Of a DNA stretch of 64,000 bases, positions 27,868 through 35,161 are shown piece by piece (position 1 is the first letter of the stretch; each line of letters starts with the position of its first letter). Made by a program: the position numbers and the translations under genes. The stretch spans positions 1-64,000 of the forward strand of contig NZ_JAGPOT010000017.1 in the NCBI RefSeq assembly GCF_018224015.1. Reading direction: 5' to 3'. The notes beneath the pieces are model-generated. The model ran no database searches and had not been told where the DNA came from. It worked only from the letters and a program-made list of their open reading frames with translations. The DNA is from Pseudarthrobacter albicanus (lineage in GTDB: Bacteria; Actinomycetota; Actinomycetes; Actinomycetales; Micrococcaceae).

Positions 27868-28248
27868 ATGCCGAACAAGCCCGACGACCAGCGAGCCGCG
27901 GACCTCGTCACTGTCCCCGACGTTGTGGGGGAACCCTTCCTCAAAGCGCGGAACATAGCGCAGGCCGCTGGCCTGACCCTGGCGAGTCCGGACCCGGACG
28001 GGCCACCAATAGGCGCGATCGTATGGCCCAACAATCCGACCGTTCAGAGCCAGTTCCCCGTGCCCGGCAGCGTTTTGTGCCGGCATGATTCGCTTCGGGT
28101 CTGGCTGCGCTCGGACCTTGAGCCAGATTTGGCCCGGAAGCTCGAGGATCCGCCGCCTTCGGTTGATTGGGCTCATGCCACGCCGGAACTCCCGGTTCAA
28201 ACCGTCGAACTCGCCAACGACAGCCCGGCGGACGAAACGGCCCCATGA
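27868..28248 (+). CDS. Small single-PASTA-domain protein
   Basis: The product is a 126-residue soluble protein with one PASTA-like repeat (VTVPDVVGEPFLKARNIAQA, then GLTLASPDPDG and the closing LRVWL near residue 85). An excellent AGGAGG lies seven bases before ATG 27868, which decides the start even though the frame is open upstream to 27628. There is no signal peptide and no kinase domain. PASTA domains usually bind muropeptides when outside the cell; a cytoplasmic lone copy is of unknown use. The acidic tail ends the protein. Confidence 0.75.
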   Translation: MPNKPDDQRAADLVTVPDVVGEPFLKARNIAQAAGLTLASPDPDGPPIGAIVWPNNPTVQSQFPVPGSVLCRHDSLRVWLRSDLEPDLARKLEDPPPSVDWAHATPELPVQTVELANDSPADETAP

Positions 28249-28306
28249 AGGTGCCCGCCGAAGCCGGCCTGCTGGATCTCGACAAAGGCTGTTGACCGGC
28301 CGCCGC

Positions 28307-29149
28307 CTACCCGAATCCCGCTTCCAGGGCTTCCTGTCCGATCCGGGCTGCCCGCCCGGACATGCGGCGTTCCAGGTACCGCGCCAGGTGGGAGATGAAG
28401 ACGTTGGTGACCACGTAGACCGCGGCGATGATCAGGTACGTCTGGATCAGGTGGTTGGTGTAGGCCGTGAGATTGTTGGAGGTCTTCATCAGCTCCGGAT
28501 AGCTGACGGCGTAGCCCAGGGTGGTGTCTTTGAGCAGGACCACCAGTTGGGCCACCATGGAGGGCACCACGATTCTGACCGCCTGCGGAAGCACGACGCT
28601 GCGCATGACCTGGCCCCGGGACAGGCCCACGCTCAGCCCGGCCTCGCTCTGACCGGCGGGAAGGGCCTTGATGCCGGCCCGGAAGATCTCGGCCATCACC
28701 GCCGAACTGCACAGGGTGATGGGGATGACCAGCTTCCAGAAGATATCCGGGTTGATCCCGTATTGCGGGAGTCCGCTGACGAAGATGTAGACCACCAGCA
28801 GCAGCGGAACGGAGCGGAAGAACTCGATCCAGCCCGTGGCGAGCCGCCGAAGGGGTGTGCGCACCGACAGCCGGCCGAGGGCGAGGACCAGTCCCAGCGG
28901 CAAGGCAAAGACCGCGGACGCCGCCGCGGCGGTGACCGTGTTGCCCAGGCCGGCCAGCAGGAAGATCAGGTACGGCCCCTGGGTGAATTCAACCCAGCGG
29001 TCGGCCGCGAGCTGGCCCGCCTGCCCGAAGCGCAGGAGAACCACGGCAGCGAGGCCGGCGATGCCGAGCAGGCTGAGCACGGTGAGGATCCGGATCCGGC
29101 GTCGGGCCCTCGGGCCGGCGGCGTCGAAGAGACTGTCTACCGTACTCAT
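28307..29149 (-). CDS. Polar amino acid ABC importer permease (GluD/GltK-like)
   Basis: The 280-residue permease is longer at the N-terminus than its partner. It has the EAA-type loop ALPAGQSEAGLSVGLSRGQVM followed by VVLPQAVRIVVPSMV, diagnostic of His/Glu/Gln-type importers. Its ATG overlaps the stop of the other permease (ATGA). Together with the lipoprotein gene upstream it makes a BCD-type set resembling the glutamate system GluBCD of Corynebacterium. No ATPase gene follows; the next gene is convergent. Confidence 0.9.
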   Translation of the reverse strand: MSTVDSLFDAAGPRARRRIRILTVLSLLGIAGLAAVVLLRFGQAGQLAADRWVEFTQGPYLIFLLAGLGNTVTAAAASAVFALPLGLVLALGRLSVRTPLRRLATGWIEFFRSVPLLLVVYIFVSGLPQYGINPDIFWKLVIPITLCSSAVMAEIFRAGIKALPAGQSEAGLSVGLSRGQVMRSVVLPQAVRIVVPSMVAQLVVLLKDTTLGYAVSYPELMKTSNNLTAYTNHLIQTYLIIAAVYVVTNVFISHLARYLERRMSGRAARIGQEALEAGFG

Positions 29150-29793
29150 CGTTGGACCCTCAGCCGTTCTTCCAGCCGCGCTCCCAGTCCGCCGGCCAGC
29201 AGTGAAATGACCACATAGGCGACGGCGGCCAACAGGTAGGTGGTCAGTCCCAGGGCTGCTTCGTTATTGATCTCCGAAACCTGCAGGGTGAGGTCCTTCA
29301 CCCCGATGACACCGGCCAGCGAGGAGCTGAGCAGGATGCCGATGAACACGTTGACGATCGGCTGGATCACGCTGCGGAAGGCCTGGGGAAACAGCACAAA
29401 GCGCAGCACTCCGAAAAAGTCCAGGCCGATGGAGCGGGCGGCCTCAACCTGGCCCACCGACACCGCATTGACGCCGGTCCTGATGGCCTCACAGGTGAAC
29501 GCGCCGCCCAGCAGGATCATGGAGATGGCGGCGCAGCTGAACAGGTCGAACGTGATGCCGATGTCCGGGAGGCCGAAGGTCACCACCACCAGCAGGCTGA
29601 TCAGCGGGATGTTGACGAAGAGGTCCACATACAGCCGCCCCACGGCGCGCAACGGCACGATGGGGCTCACCCGGCAGGCGGCCACGGCCGTTCCTACCAC
29701 CAGCGAACCGAAGAAGGCGACGGCGGTCAGCCGTGCCGTCACCCAGAGGCCCGCCAGCAGCTCGTCGAGGTAGGTGGTGAGCAGCTGGTCCAC
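29146..29793 (-). CDS. Polar amino acid ABC importer permease (GluC-like)
   Basis: The 215-residue permease has five helices and the coupling loop AVSVGQVEAARSIGLDFFGV then LRFVLFPQAFRSVIQPIV. It is the first permease of the pair, lying ten bases after the binding-protein gene and overlapping the next permease. The order binding protein-GluC-GluD copies the corynebacterial glutamate importer minus gluA. Confidence 0.9.
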   Translation of the reverse strand: MDQLLTTYLDELLAGLWVTARLTAVAFFGSLVVGTAVAACRVSPIVPLRAVGRLYVDLFVNIPLISLLVVVTFGLPDIGITFDLFSCAAISMILLGGAFTCEAIRTGVNAVSVGQVEAARSIGLDFFGVLRFVLFPQAFRSVIQPIVNVFIGILLSSSLAGVIGVKDLTLQVSEINNEAALGLTTYLLAAVAYVVISLLAGGLGARLEERLRVQR

Positions 29794-29803
29794 CTGCTGC
29801 GCC

Positions 29804-30784
29804 TCAGGCGCCGATGGCAGGCGGCTTCGGCGGGTCTGTCTTCAGGACCTGGCCCACGGTGGCTTTCCACAGGGCATCCCAGGAGCCGTCGTCCTCCGCG
29901 GTCTTCAGCCACGCGTTGACGAAGGCCAGCGCATCCGAGCCCTTGTGCAGCCCGATTCCGTACTTGTCGCTGTTGCCGAACGTATCGCCGACGATCTTCA
30001 CGTCCTTGTTCTTGGCCGCATTGGACAACAGGATGGATTGGTCGATCACGTAGGCCTCGACACGGCCCTGTTGAACGGCGGCGAGGCATTTGGGGTTGTC
30101 ATCGAAGGTCTGCACGTTTGCTTCCGGGGCCACCTCTTTCAGCAGGGTGACACCGGTGGACGCGCTCTGCGTGGCGACCGTCTTGCCCGCGAGGTCCGCC
30201 ACGGACTTGATGGAGGTGTTGTCCGCCTTCACCAGGATGGCTGATTTCGATTCGTAGTAGGGGCCGCCGAAATCCACCTTTTCGGCGCGCTTGGGGGTAA
30301 TGGAGTAGGTGGCAAAGATGACGTCCACCGAGTTGTTCTGCAGCAGCGTCTCCCGCGTATCCACGGTGACCTGCGAAAGGTTCTCCCTGGGCTCACCGAT
30401 GATGTACTTCGCGAGGAGCTGTGACAGGCCGGCGTCGAACCCTGCCACCTTGCCGGTGGCCGGATCCCGCAGCGAAAAGAGCGTGGAGGTATCCGTGCCG
30501 CCGCGCACCAGCTGCCCCTTGGCCTTGATGGCTTTTGCCCACTCGCTGGCCTGAACCACGGAGTCCGCGGCCACGGCCCCCTTGGCCAGCACGGCGTCGA
30601 AGGCTGCCAGATCCATGACCGAACCGCCCGCCGCCCCGCTGGCGCTGGCAGAGCCCGACGGCGCCGGCAGCGTGGGCGTACCCCCGCAGCCCGCGAGGGC
30701 ACCGGCGCCGAAGGCTCCAAGCCCCAGCACAATCGCTCCCCGCCGGGTCAACAGCCGGGACGAAAACCTTTCAAGTTCTGACAT
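29804..30784 (-). CDS. Glutamate-type ABC importer substrate-binding lipoprotein (GluB-like)
   Basis: The 326-residue lipoprotein has a signal sequence with RR (LTRRGAIVLGLGAFGAGALAGC) whose lipobox LAGC puts the lipidated Cys at 33. A Ser/Ala/Gly linker and a family-3 solute-binding fold follow (VDTRETLLQNNSVDVIFATY, SITPKRAEKVDFGGPYYESK). These last phrases are typical of glutamate binders. ATG 30784 starts the signal peptide; the frame upstream is not coding. It heads the importer operon; the likely promoter lies between 30790 and 30900. Confidence 0.9.
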   Translation of the reverse strand: MSELERFSSRLLTRRGAIVLGLGAFGAGALAGCGGTPTLPAPSGSASASGAAGGSVMDLAAFDAVLAKGAVAADSVVQASEWAKAIKAKGQLVRGGTDTSTLFSLRDPATGKVAGFDAGLSQLLAKYIIGEPRENLSQVTVDTRETLLQNNSVDVIFATYSITPKRAEKVDFGGPYYESKSAILVKADNTSIKSVADLAGKTVATQSASTGVTLLKEVAPEANVQTFDDNPKCLAAVQQGRVEAYVIDQSILLSNAAKNKDVKIVGDTFGNSDKYGIGLHKGSDALAFVNAWLKTAEDDGSWDALWKATVGQVLKTDPPKPPAIGA

Positions 30785-30909
30785 GATCTGGTCCTCTGGT
30801 GGCCGGCGACACCCAACCGATCGCCGTCGTCGGTTCCAACCTACGACTGAATCCCCATCGAATTCGTGGACGCCACAAAAAACAGTCCCGGATCGTAACA
30901 AAGATCGTG

Positions 30910-31644
30910 TCAATTGATGTGGAACGTAGCGTAGCCGCGGTCGATCAGTGCCTGTCGGATGCCGGGCAGTGCTTCGAGGGTATGGGGACCGGTGCCGTGC
31001 ATCAGGATGACCCCGCCGGGGTAGACACGCGGGGTTGTGGCGTCGCCGTACTTGACCCGCCCGATGATGGTCGCCGCCGTCGAGCCGTCCCAGTCCCGTG
31101 TGTCCACCGTCCAGAAGGCCGGGCGGCAGCCGGCCTGGGCGAGGGCGTCATAGACCCCGACGCTGAAGGCACCGGCGCCGTACGGTGGCCTGCATAGCTT
31201 GGGCGTGGTCGTGGGAATGACGCTGCCGTAGCGACGGACCTCATCCTTGATCTGGGCGGCGGTCATGCGCGAATAGTCGCCGTGGTCGTAGCTGTGGTTT
31301 GCCAGAAGTTGACCCGCCTGGACCAGCTGCGACGCGTACGTGGGATGCGCCAGCATGCACCGCCCGGTGAAGAAGAACATCGCCTGGATGTTGTAGGCCT
31401 TCAACCAGTTCTCCATCCCGGTGAGCCTCGCCTGCGTCGCGCAGTCATCAAACGTGAGACGGACCTTGGGCCCGGCGTAATACAGATGCGAGATGTTGTA
31501 CTGCTCGGCGGCGGTGATAATCGAGACCCCGGGGAGGGGCGGCATCGCGTTGTCCGCGGCTTGCGACGGTGCCGGGGCAATCGTTAATCCCATGGCGGCC
31601 AGAGCGACGGCGACGATGGACCGGAAGAACGTCAGGTGTGGCAT
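30910..31644 (-). CDS. Secreted polysaccharide deacetylase (NodB/CE4 domain)
   Basis: The 244-residue protein has a Sec signal (IVAVALAAMGLTIAPAPSQA-A). A CE4 domain follows with motif 1 LTFDDCATQ, motif 2 LANHSYDHGDYSR (metal His pair), motif 3 KLCRPPYGAG, and the DTRDWDG and ILMHGTG segments. It deacetylates N-acetylglucosamine polymers such as peptidoglycan or chitin outside the membrane. Two adjacent ATGs follow GGAGGGAA; the second (31644) has better spacing. It is divergent from nothing close and appears to be a single gene. Confidence 0.9.
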   Translation of the reverse strand: MPHLTFFRSIVAVALAAMGLTIAPAPSQAADNAMPPLPGVSIITAAEQYNISHLYYAGPKVRLTFDDCATQARLTGMENWLKAYNIQAMFFFTGRCMLAHPTYASQLVQAGQLLANHSYDHGDYSRMTAAQIKDEVRRYGSVIPTTTPKLCRPPYGAGAFSVGVYDALAQAGCRPAFWTVDTRDWDGSTAATIIGRVKYGDATTPRVYPGGVILMHGTGPHTLEALPGIRQALIDRGYATFHIN

Positions 31645-31866
31645 CATTTCCCTCCGCAAGGGAACCGGGCGAACAGGGCACCCCATGCACCATAGGTATA
31701 GGAGATTCATTGCCTAAATGCAACGGCTGGAATAAACCTCTTTGATCACCCGCAGCCGACGGCCCGATTCCCGGGACACGGGACCGCGCATCAGCCGCTC
31801 CCCTACCTGTCAGCTGTCAGTTTCCGCCGCTGCATGACTCTGCCGCAGCAGGAGCAAGTGCGGGCG

Positions 31867-32178
31867 TCAGAGTCCATTGTTCCTGAGGGCTTCCATTAGC
31901 TGATCAAGCGTAGGCAGGCCTGCGTAGCCGCTGGGGGTCATGTAGATCCGGCACGCCAAATCGCTCGTGGCGGCACCAGCGGGGAAGATGTCGGCTCCGT
32001 TGACGGTGATCGTCGGTGAACCGGCAAATCCGGTGTCCCTGATGTCTGATGGGGACTCCAGAAGCCGCACATGAACTGGAACGTCGGTTCGTCCCAAGGC
32101 GGTAAGGGCTGCTTCAAGTTGCTCGTGCGCTTTGGCCGAGTTGGGGCACTCGTCAATATGGAGCAGTTCTAGTCTCAT
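31867..32178 (-). CDS. Thioredoxin-fold protein, small
   Basis: The 103-residue protein opens MRLELLHIDECPNSAKAHEQ, a beta strand then a C-x-N-S active-site-like turn. GSPTITVNGADIF follows, corresponding to the cis-Pro region of the thioredoxin fold. Only one redox Cys is in the first turn (the usual second Cys is Ser), with a later lone Cys. Relatives are found beside metal-resistance genes in actinobacteria; here it borders the mobile-element region. Function unknown. Confidence 0.75.
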   Translation of the reverse strand: MRLELLHIDECPNSAKAHEQLEAALTALGRTDVPVHVRLLESPSDIRDTGFAGSPTITVNGADIFPAGAATSDLACRIYMTPSGYAGLPTLDQLMEALRNNGL

Positions 32179-32412
32179 GAAGTTATTGTCCTCGTCCGGC
32201 TGCTGGATGCGGTAACGCCGGCTGGCTGGGACAGGTTTGGATGGCCCGGTGGGGCGGTTGTCCCTGGCCCCACTTCGTGACTCGCCGGAGCGCTTGCGGC
32301 GGCTATTAGTGGCAGCAGGCCGCTGGCCCGGTCAGGGTTGGGCGCCTGAACGCCGGCCACAGGGACGCCCCTCCCTGTCGGATTCCTACAACGTCCCAAG
32401 GCCTGTCCACAT

Positions 32413-32497
32413 CCTGGGAAGTGGAACGCCCAGGACTGGTCCTTCCAAATGTCAGTTTCCGAAGACGATTGCACGAATGTCCAAAGTCGCATGCACG
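32413..32497 (+). repeat. Copy A of an 80-base repeat (res-site- or IS-end-like)
   Basis: It shares most of its bases with the minus strand of 49859-49943, including GGAAGTGGAACGCCCAGGAC and TTTCCGAAG, and contains two AATGTC...TGCAC units in tandem. No gene is attached. Confidence 0.6.
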
Positions 32498-32615
32498 GCC
32501 ACTACCTGTCCGTATGGGGAACCCTCGCCGGACCTTTCCCGGACAGCCATGGGCGAATCACCACCCCACCTTCCACAGGGGATTCCTGGCGCCGGCTCGG
32601 GCGTGAAATGCGTCG

Positions 32616-32651
32616 CGGCCCGGTGCCCTTCGCGTGAAGGGTGCCGGGCCG
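32616..32651. terminator. GC-rich hairpin, terminator-like
   Basis: Arms CGGCCCGGTGCCCTTC and GAAGGGTGCCGGGCCG pair with two mismatches around a four-base loop. No U-tract is present. It lies just outside the IS481-type end. Confidence 0.5.
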
Positions 32652-32673
32652 CCGTCGTTTAACTCCGGTGTGT

Positions 32674-32748
32674 GATGTCTCGGGACATCGGTGACAGTTC
32701 GGCCTCAGGACATTGGTGACACTCGATGTCTCAGGACATCGGTGACGC
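32674..32748 (-). repeat. Three tandem IS481-type terminal units
   Basis: GACATCGGTGACA-like blocks occur at about 32684, 32709 and 32735, each preceded by a TCTCGGGA or CTCAGGA variant. Such repeated blocks mark the ends of actinobacterial IS481-family elements. They adjoin a transposase C-terminal remnant. Confidence 0.5.
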
Positions 32749-32763
32749 TTCCCCGTGCATGGC

Positions 32764-33174
32764 TTATTTGCGGAAGCGGGTGCGGGCCTTGCTGATCCCC
32801 ACGTATGCGGTGCCTTCGGGCGGCCAGAAGTACTCCGCAATGACCTCACCTTCGGTACTGGCGAACACGATGCCTTCAAGGTCCCAATCAGCGATGACGA
32901 TTCGCCCACCCATCCGTTTGGTCAAAGAGAACAGGGTCCTGCCCATACTGACGACGCCGTTGGGATAGACCCGTAGCTTCTGGCTACCGGTGCCTGCCGG
33001 GTGGGCAATGCTGCCGCTGATTTTCTGGGACGGGTCGGTCTCCTGAGGTGTTGGTGCCGGCAACGCGGTGGTGGTGCGCCATGCTGTTTCCGTACCGGCG
33101 GCCACCACGGGTTCGGTAGCGCCCGGAAGCTGAGCCACCGGCCCCGGGCCCCGAGGCCCGGGAAGAACCGACAC
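32764..33174 (-). pseudogene. IS481-family transposase, C-terminal remnant
   Basis: The 136-residue frame has an Ala/Pro-rich start and then a compact beta-rich tail (KLRVYPNGVVSMGRTLFSLT, IVFASTEGEVIAEYFWPPEG, TAYVGISKARTRFRK). This resembles the C-terminal domain of actinobacterial IS481 transposases. The DDE catalytic core is absent. Tandem terminal units downstream support the assignment. Confidence 0.5.
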
Positions 33175-33186
33175 GGGGTTTCGGCA

Positions 33187-33239
33187 CGGTTAAATCGCAG
33201 CTTGAAATGGCGGTTTTTGCCGTTCCGTTAGGGGAACGC
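33187..33239 (+). repeat. Diverged direct repeat, copy 1
   Basis: It begins CGGTTAAATCGCAGCTT (17 bases identical to 36878-36894) and continues with looser similarity through GGGGAAC. Probably an old IS end. Confidence 0.45.
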
Positions 33240-33299
33240 TGAGCGGACGGTTCACCGACTCCAAGGGATGAGTGCAATTACAAGCGAAGCCAGGAGAAG

Positions 33300-33530
33300 C
33301 TAACTGTTGGTGACGGGCCATCTCCTCGCCCTGGTCCCAGGTCAGCGAGCCACGTAGGTGCGCGGGCAGGGTCATTATCGTGTTGACCAGCCCATCACGG
33401 ACCTGCTCGGCATTGTGGCCCTCAGGTAGATGGACCAGCATTGTGTAGCGGGTGGTGCGCTCGACCAGGGTGGCAATCGCGGTCTTGTTGAGTTCCCCAC
33501 GATCAGCTCGCCCTCCCAGCACGGCCGCGG
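33300..33530 (-). pseudogene. IS30-family transposase, internal fragment
   Basis: Minus-strand translation gives WEGELIVGN, then after a frameshift KTAIATLVERTTRYTMLVHL, HNAEQVRDGLVNTIMTLPAH and SLTWDQGEEMARHQQ. This is the first part of the IS30 DDE domain (usually H-WEGDL...LVERTTRY...TWDQG-EM). Both ends are missing. Confidence 0.8.
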
Positions 33531-33572
33531 TCACGCCGACCGAGGACGTGACGTTCAGCAGCTGAAGGAGAT

Positions 33573-33595
33573 ATGCGCAACCAGGGGTTGCGCAT
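33573..33595. promoter_or_regulatory. Perfect palindrome, probable ArsR-type operator
   Basis: ATGCGCAACC-AGG-GGTTGCGCAT is a perfect 10-base-arm inverted repeat upstream of the SRPBCC/ArsR/SRPBCC operon. A second weaker site TGCAACCAAACATTGCA follows at about 33621-33637. The core GCAAC...GTTGC recurs at 44109-44136 in front of another ArsR/SRPBCC pair. Confidence 0.65.
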
Positions 33596-33652
33596 CTGAT
33601 TTCCATGAACTACCGTGATGTGCAACCAAACATTGCAGGAAGCGGGACGACC

Positions 33653-34117
33653 ATGGAGTACGGAAGCATCGAGCGCGAGATCCACGTGGATGCCTCTCCT
33701 GAGGTCGTCTTCGAGGTCGTCAGCAGTCCCGAGCACCTCAAGGAGTGGTGGCCGGACGAGGCGGAGATCGAGCCGGCGGCCGGCGCCACGGGCCGCATCG
33801 TCTTCCATCGCGCCGCACCCGAGGAGGCGCTGGTCGTTCCGATCATCGTCGTCGACGCCCAGCCGCCGCGCCGCTTCTCGTTCCGCTGGGTCTACGAGGC
33901 GGGAGCGGTGCCAGGGCCGAGCAACTCGCTGCTGGTGACCTTCGATCTCGAGCCGTCGGGGGAGGGGACCCGGGTGAGGATGACCGAGACCGGCTTCCGC
34001 GAGCGGGGCTGGGAGGCGGCCGTTCTGGAGCAGGCCTACCAGGAGCACAGCGAGGGTTGGGACTACTTCATCCCCCGCCTCGGTGAGTACGTCGCACGGC
34101 TGGTGTCGTCGTCATGA
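33653..34117 (+). CDS. SRPBCC (AHSA1-like START-domain) protein
   Basis: The 154-residue SRPBCC-fold protein opens with the IEREIHVDASPEVVFEVVSS strand-helix pattern, then EHLKEWWPDEAEIEP. It ends with the long C-terminal helix GWEAAVLEQAYQEHSEGWDY. Such proteins bind hydrophobic ligands and are very often fused or coupled to ArsR repressors. ATG 33653 was chosen over an upstream in-frame ATG at 33605. Its stop overlaps the ArsR ATG. Confidence 0.85.
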   Translation: MEYGSIEREIHVDASPEVVFEVVSSPEHLKEWWPDEAEIEPAAGATGRIVFHRAAPEEALVVPIIVVDAQPPRRFSFRWVYEAGAVPGPSNSLLVTFDLEPSGEGTRVRMTETGFRERGWEAAVLEQAYQEHSEGWDYFIPRLGEYVARLVSSS

Positions 34118-34476
34118 CGGTCGCTGTGGACGACGACCTCTGGTCGGCGATCGGGGACCCCACGCGTCGGCGGATGCTCGACCTGCTCCTGGCCGATGGC
34201 GAGGGAACAGCCACGAGCCTCAGCGAGCACCTGCCGGTGACGCGTCAAGCGGTCGCGAAGCATCTCGGCGTGCTCGACCGCGCCGGCCTGGTCCACGTCA
34301 CACCCGCCGGTCGCGAGATGCGCTACCGGGTCGACGACGCGCAGTTCGCCCGCGCGGTGGCCCAGCTGGCCGCGGTCGGGACGGCCTGGGACGCACGGCT
34401 GCGGCGCATCAAGCGGATCGCCGAGGCGATCCAGCGCACTCAAGACCAGACCAACCAAGACAAGACGAAGGAGTAG
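34114..34476 (+). CDS. ArsR-family repressor, SRPBCC-coupled
   Basis: The 120-residue ArsR winged helix has LWSAIGDPTRRRMLDLLLAD and the recognition region LPVTRQAVAKHLGVLDRAGL then GREMRYRVDD. No metal-binding Cys pair is present, so it is not an arsenic sensor; this is the YdfF/SdpR-like class that autoregulates. It lies between two SRPBCC genes (ATGA overlap upstream, four bases to the next). Confidence 0.9.
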   Translation: MTVAVDDDLWSAIGDPTRRRMLDLLLADGEGTATSLSEHLPVTRQAVAKHLGVLDRAGLVHVTPAGREMRYRVDDAQFARAVAQLAAVGTAWDARLRRIKRIAEAIQRTQDQTNQDKTKE

Positions 34477-34479
34477 GAC

Positions 34480-34923
34480 ATGGTGGACATCCTCCACAGA
34501 ATCGGCGTCAAGGACTCGTCCCCGGACAAGGTCTACGACGCGTTGACCACGCTCGACGGCCTGTCCGGCTGGTGGGCCAGCGACACGAAGGGATCCGTCG
34601 AGGTCGGCGGAGTGATCGAGTTCCGCTTCGAGCCGGGTGGCTTCGACATGCAGGTCGTCGAGCTCAAACCGGCAGAGCGCGTCCTCTGGCAGGTCGTCGA
34701 CGGCCCGGCCGAGTGGATCGGCACGACGGTGAACTGGGAGATCAAGCAGGAAGGTGAGTACACCATCGTCCTGTTCAGCCACGTTGGCTGGAAGGAGCCG
34801 GTCGAGTTCATGCACCACTGCAGCACCAAGTGGGCCGTCTTCCTGATGAGCCTGAAGTCGCTTCTCGAGTCCGGCACCGGCAACCCGGAGCCGCGCGACG
34901 TCAAGATCAGCAACTGGCACTGA
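34480..34923 (+). CDS. SRPBCC (AHSA1/CalC-like) protein
   Basis: The 147-residue START-like protein has VDILHRIGVKDSSPDKVYDA, the SGWWASDT turn and the C-terminal helix KWAVFLMSLKSLLESG. It differs clearly from the SRPBCC protein two genes upstream, so it is not a recent duplicate. GAAGGAG is placed six bases before ATG 34480. It is the last gene of the operon; the following 238 bases hold no gene up to the ISL3 element. Confidence 0.85.
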   Translation: MVDILHRIGVKDSSPDKVYDALTTLDGLSGWWASDTKGSVEVGGVIEFRFEPGGFDMQVVELKPAERVLWQVVDGPAEWIGTTVNWEIKQEGEYTIVLFSHVGWKEPVEFMHHCSTKWAVFLMSLKSLLESGTGNPEPRDVKISNWH

Positions 34924-35153
34924 CCTCGCTGCCACAGGGGACCCCTGCAGGGACATGGCGGATTCAAGGGGTCGTCGCAACACCGATCCGGTTTCTAGCC
35001 GGTGAGTAGACCACGCAAGACGCTAACCACAACGAAGCAACCAGGGCCCAAAACCCTCGTGGCTACATAACGGACAGCGGCTGGAGGACTAGAGATATCG
35101 ACCGTTTTCGCTACAACCCAGGCCTTTCCGTGAGAAGGACTTGTGACTGTTAA

Positions 35154-35161
35154 CTTGGTTT
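35154..35161. repeat. 8-bp target-site duplication, left copy
   Basis: CTTGGTTT directly abuts the left inverted repeat of the ISL3 element; the same octamer abuts the right end at 36868-36875. Confidence 0.85.

Larger units (their letters stand above)
32179..32763. other. Gene-poor region with repeat copy, hairpin and IS481-type end
   Basis: No convincing gene lies here. It holds one copy of the 80-base repeat shared with 49859-49943, a strong hairpin at 32616-32651, and three tandem copies of a GACATCGGTGAC-containing unit at 32674-32748 listed separately. Confidence 0.6.

Noticed and set aside
32674..32748. Regularly repeated GACATCGGTGAC units as a CRISPR array
   Set aside because: Only three diverged units with very short intervals, next to an IS481 transposase remnant; they are transposon end repeats.
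34924..35153. Inverted segments such as CCAGGGCCCAAAACCCTCGTGG before the ISL3 element, considered as a structured RNA
   Set aside because: Pairing is short and imperfect, no known motif fits, and there is no downstream gene other than the transposase.
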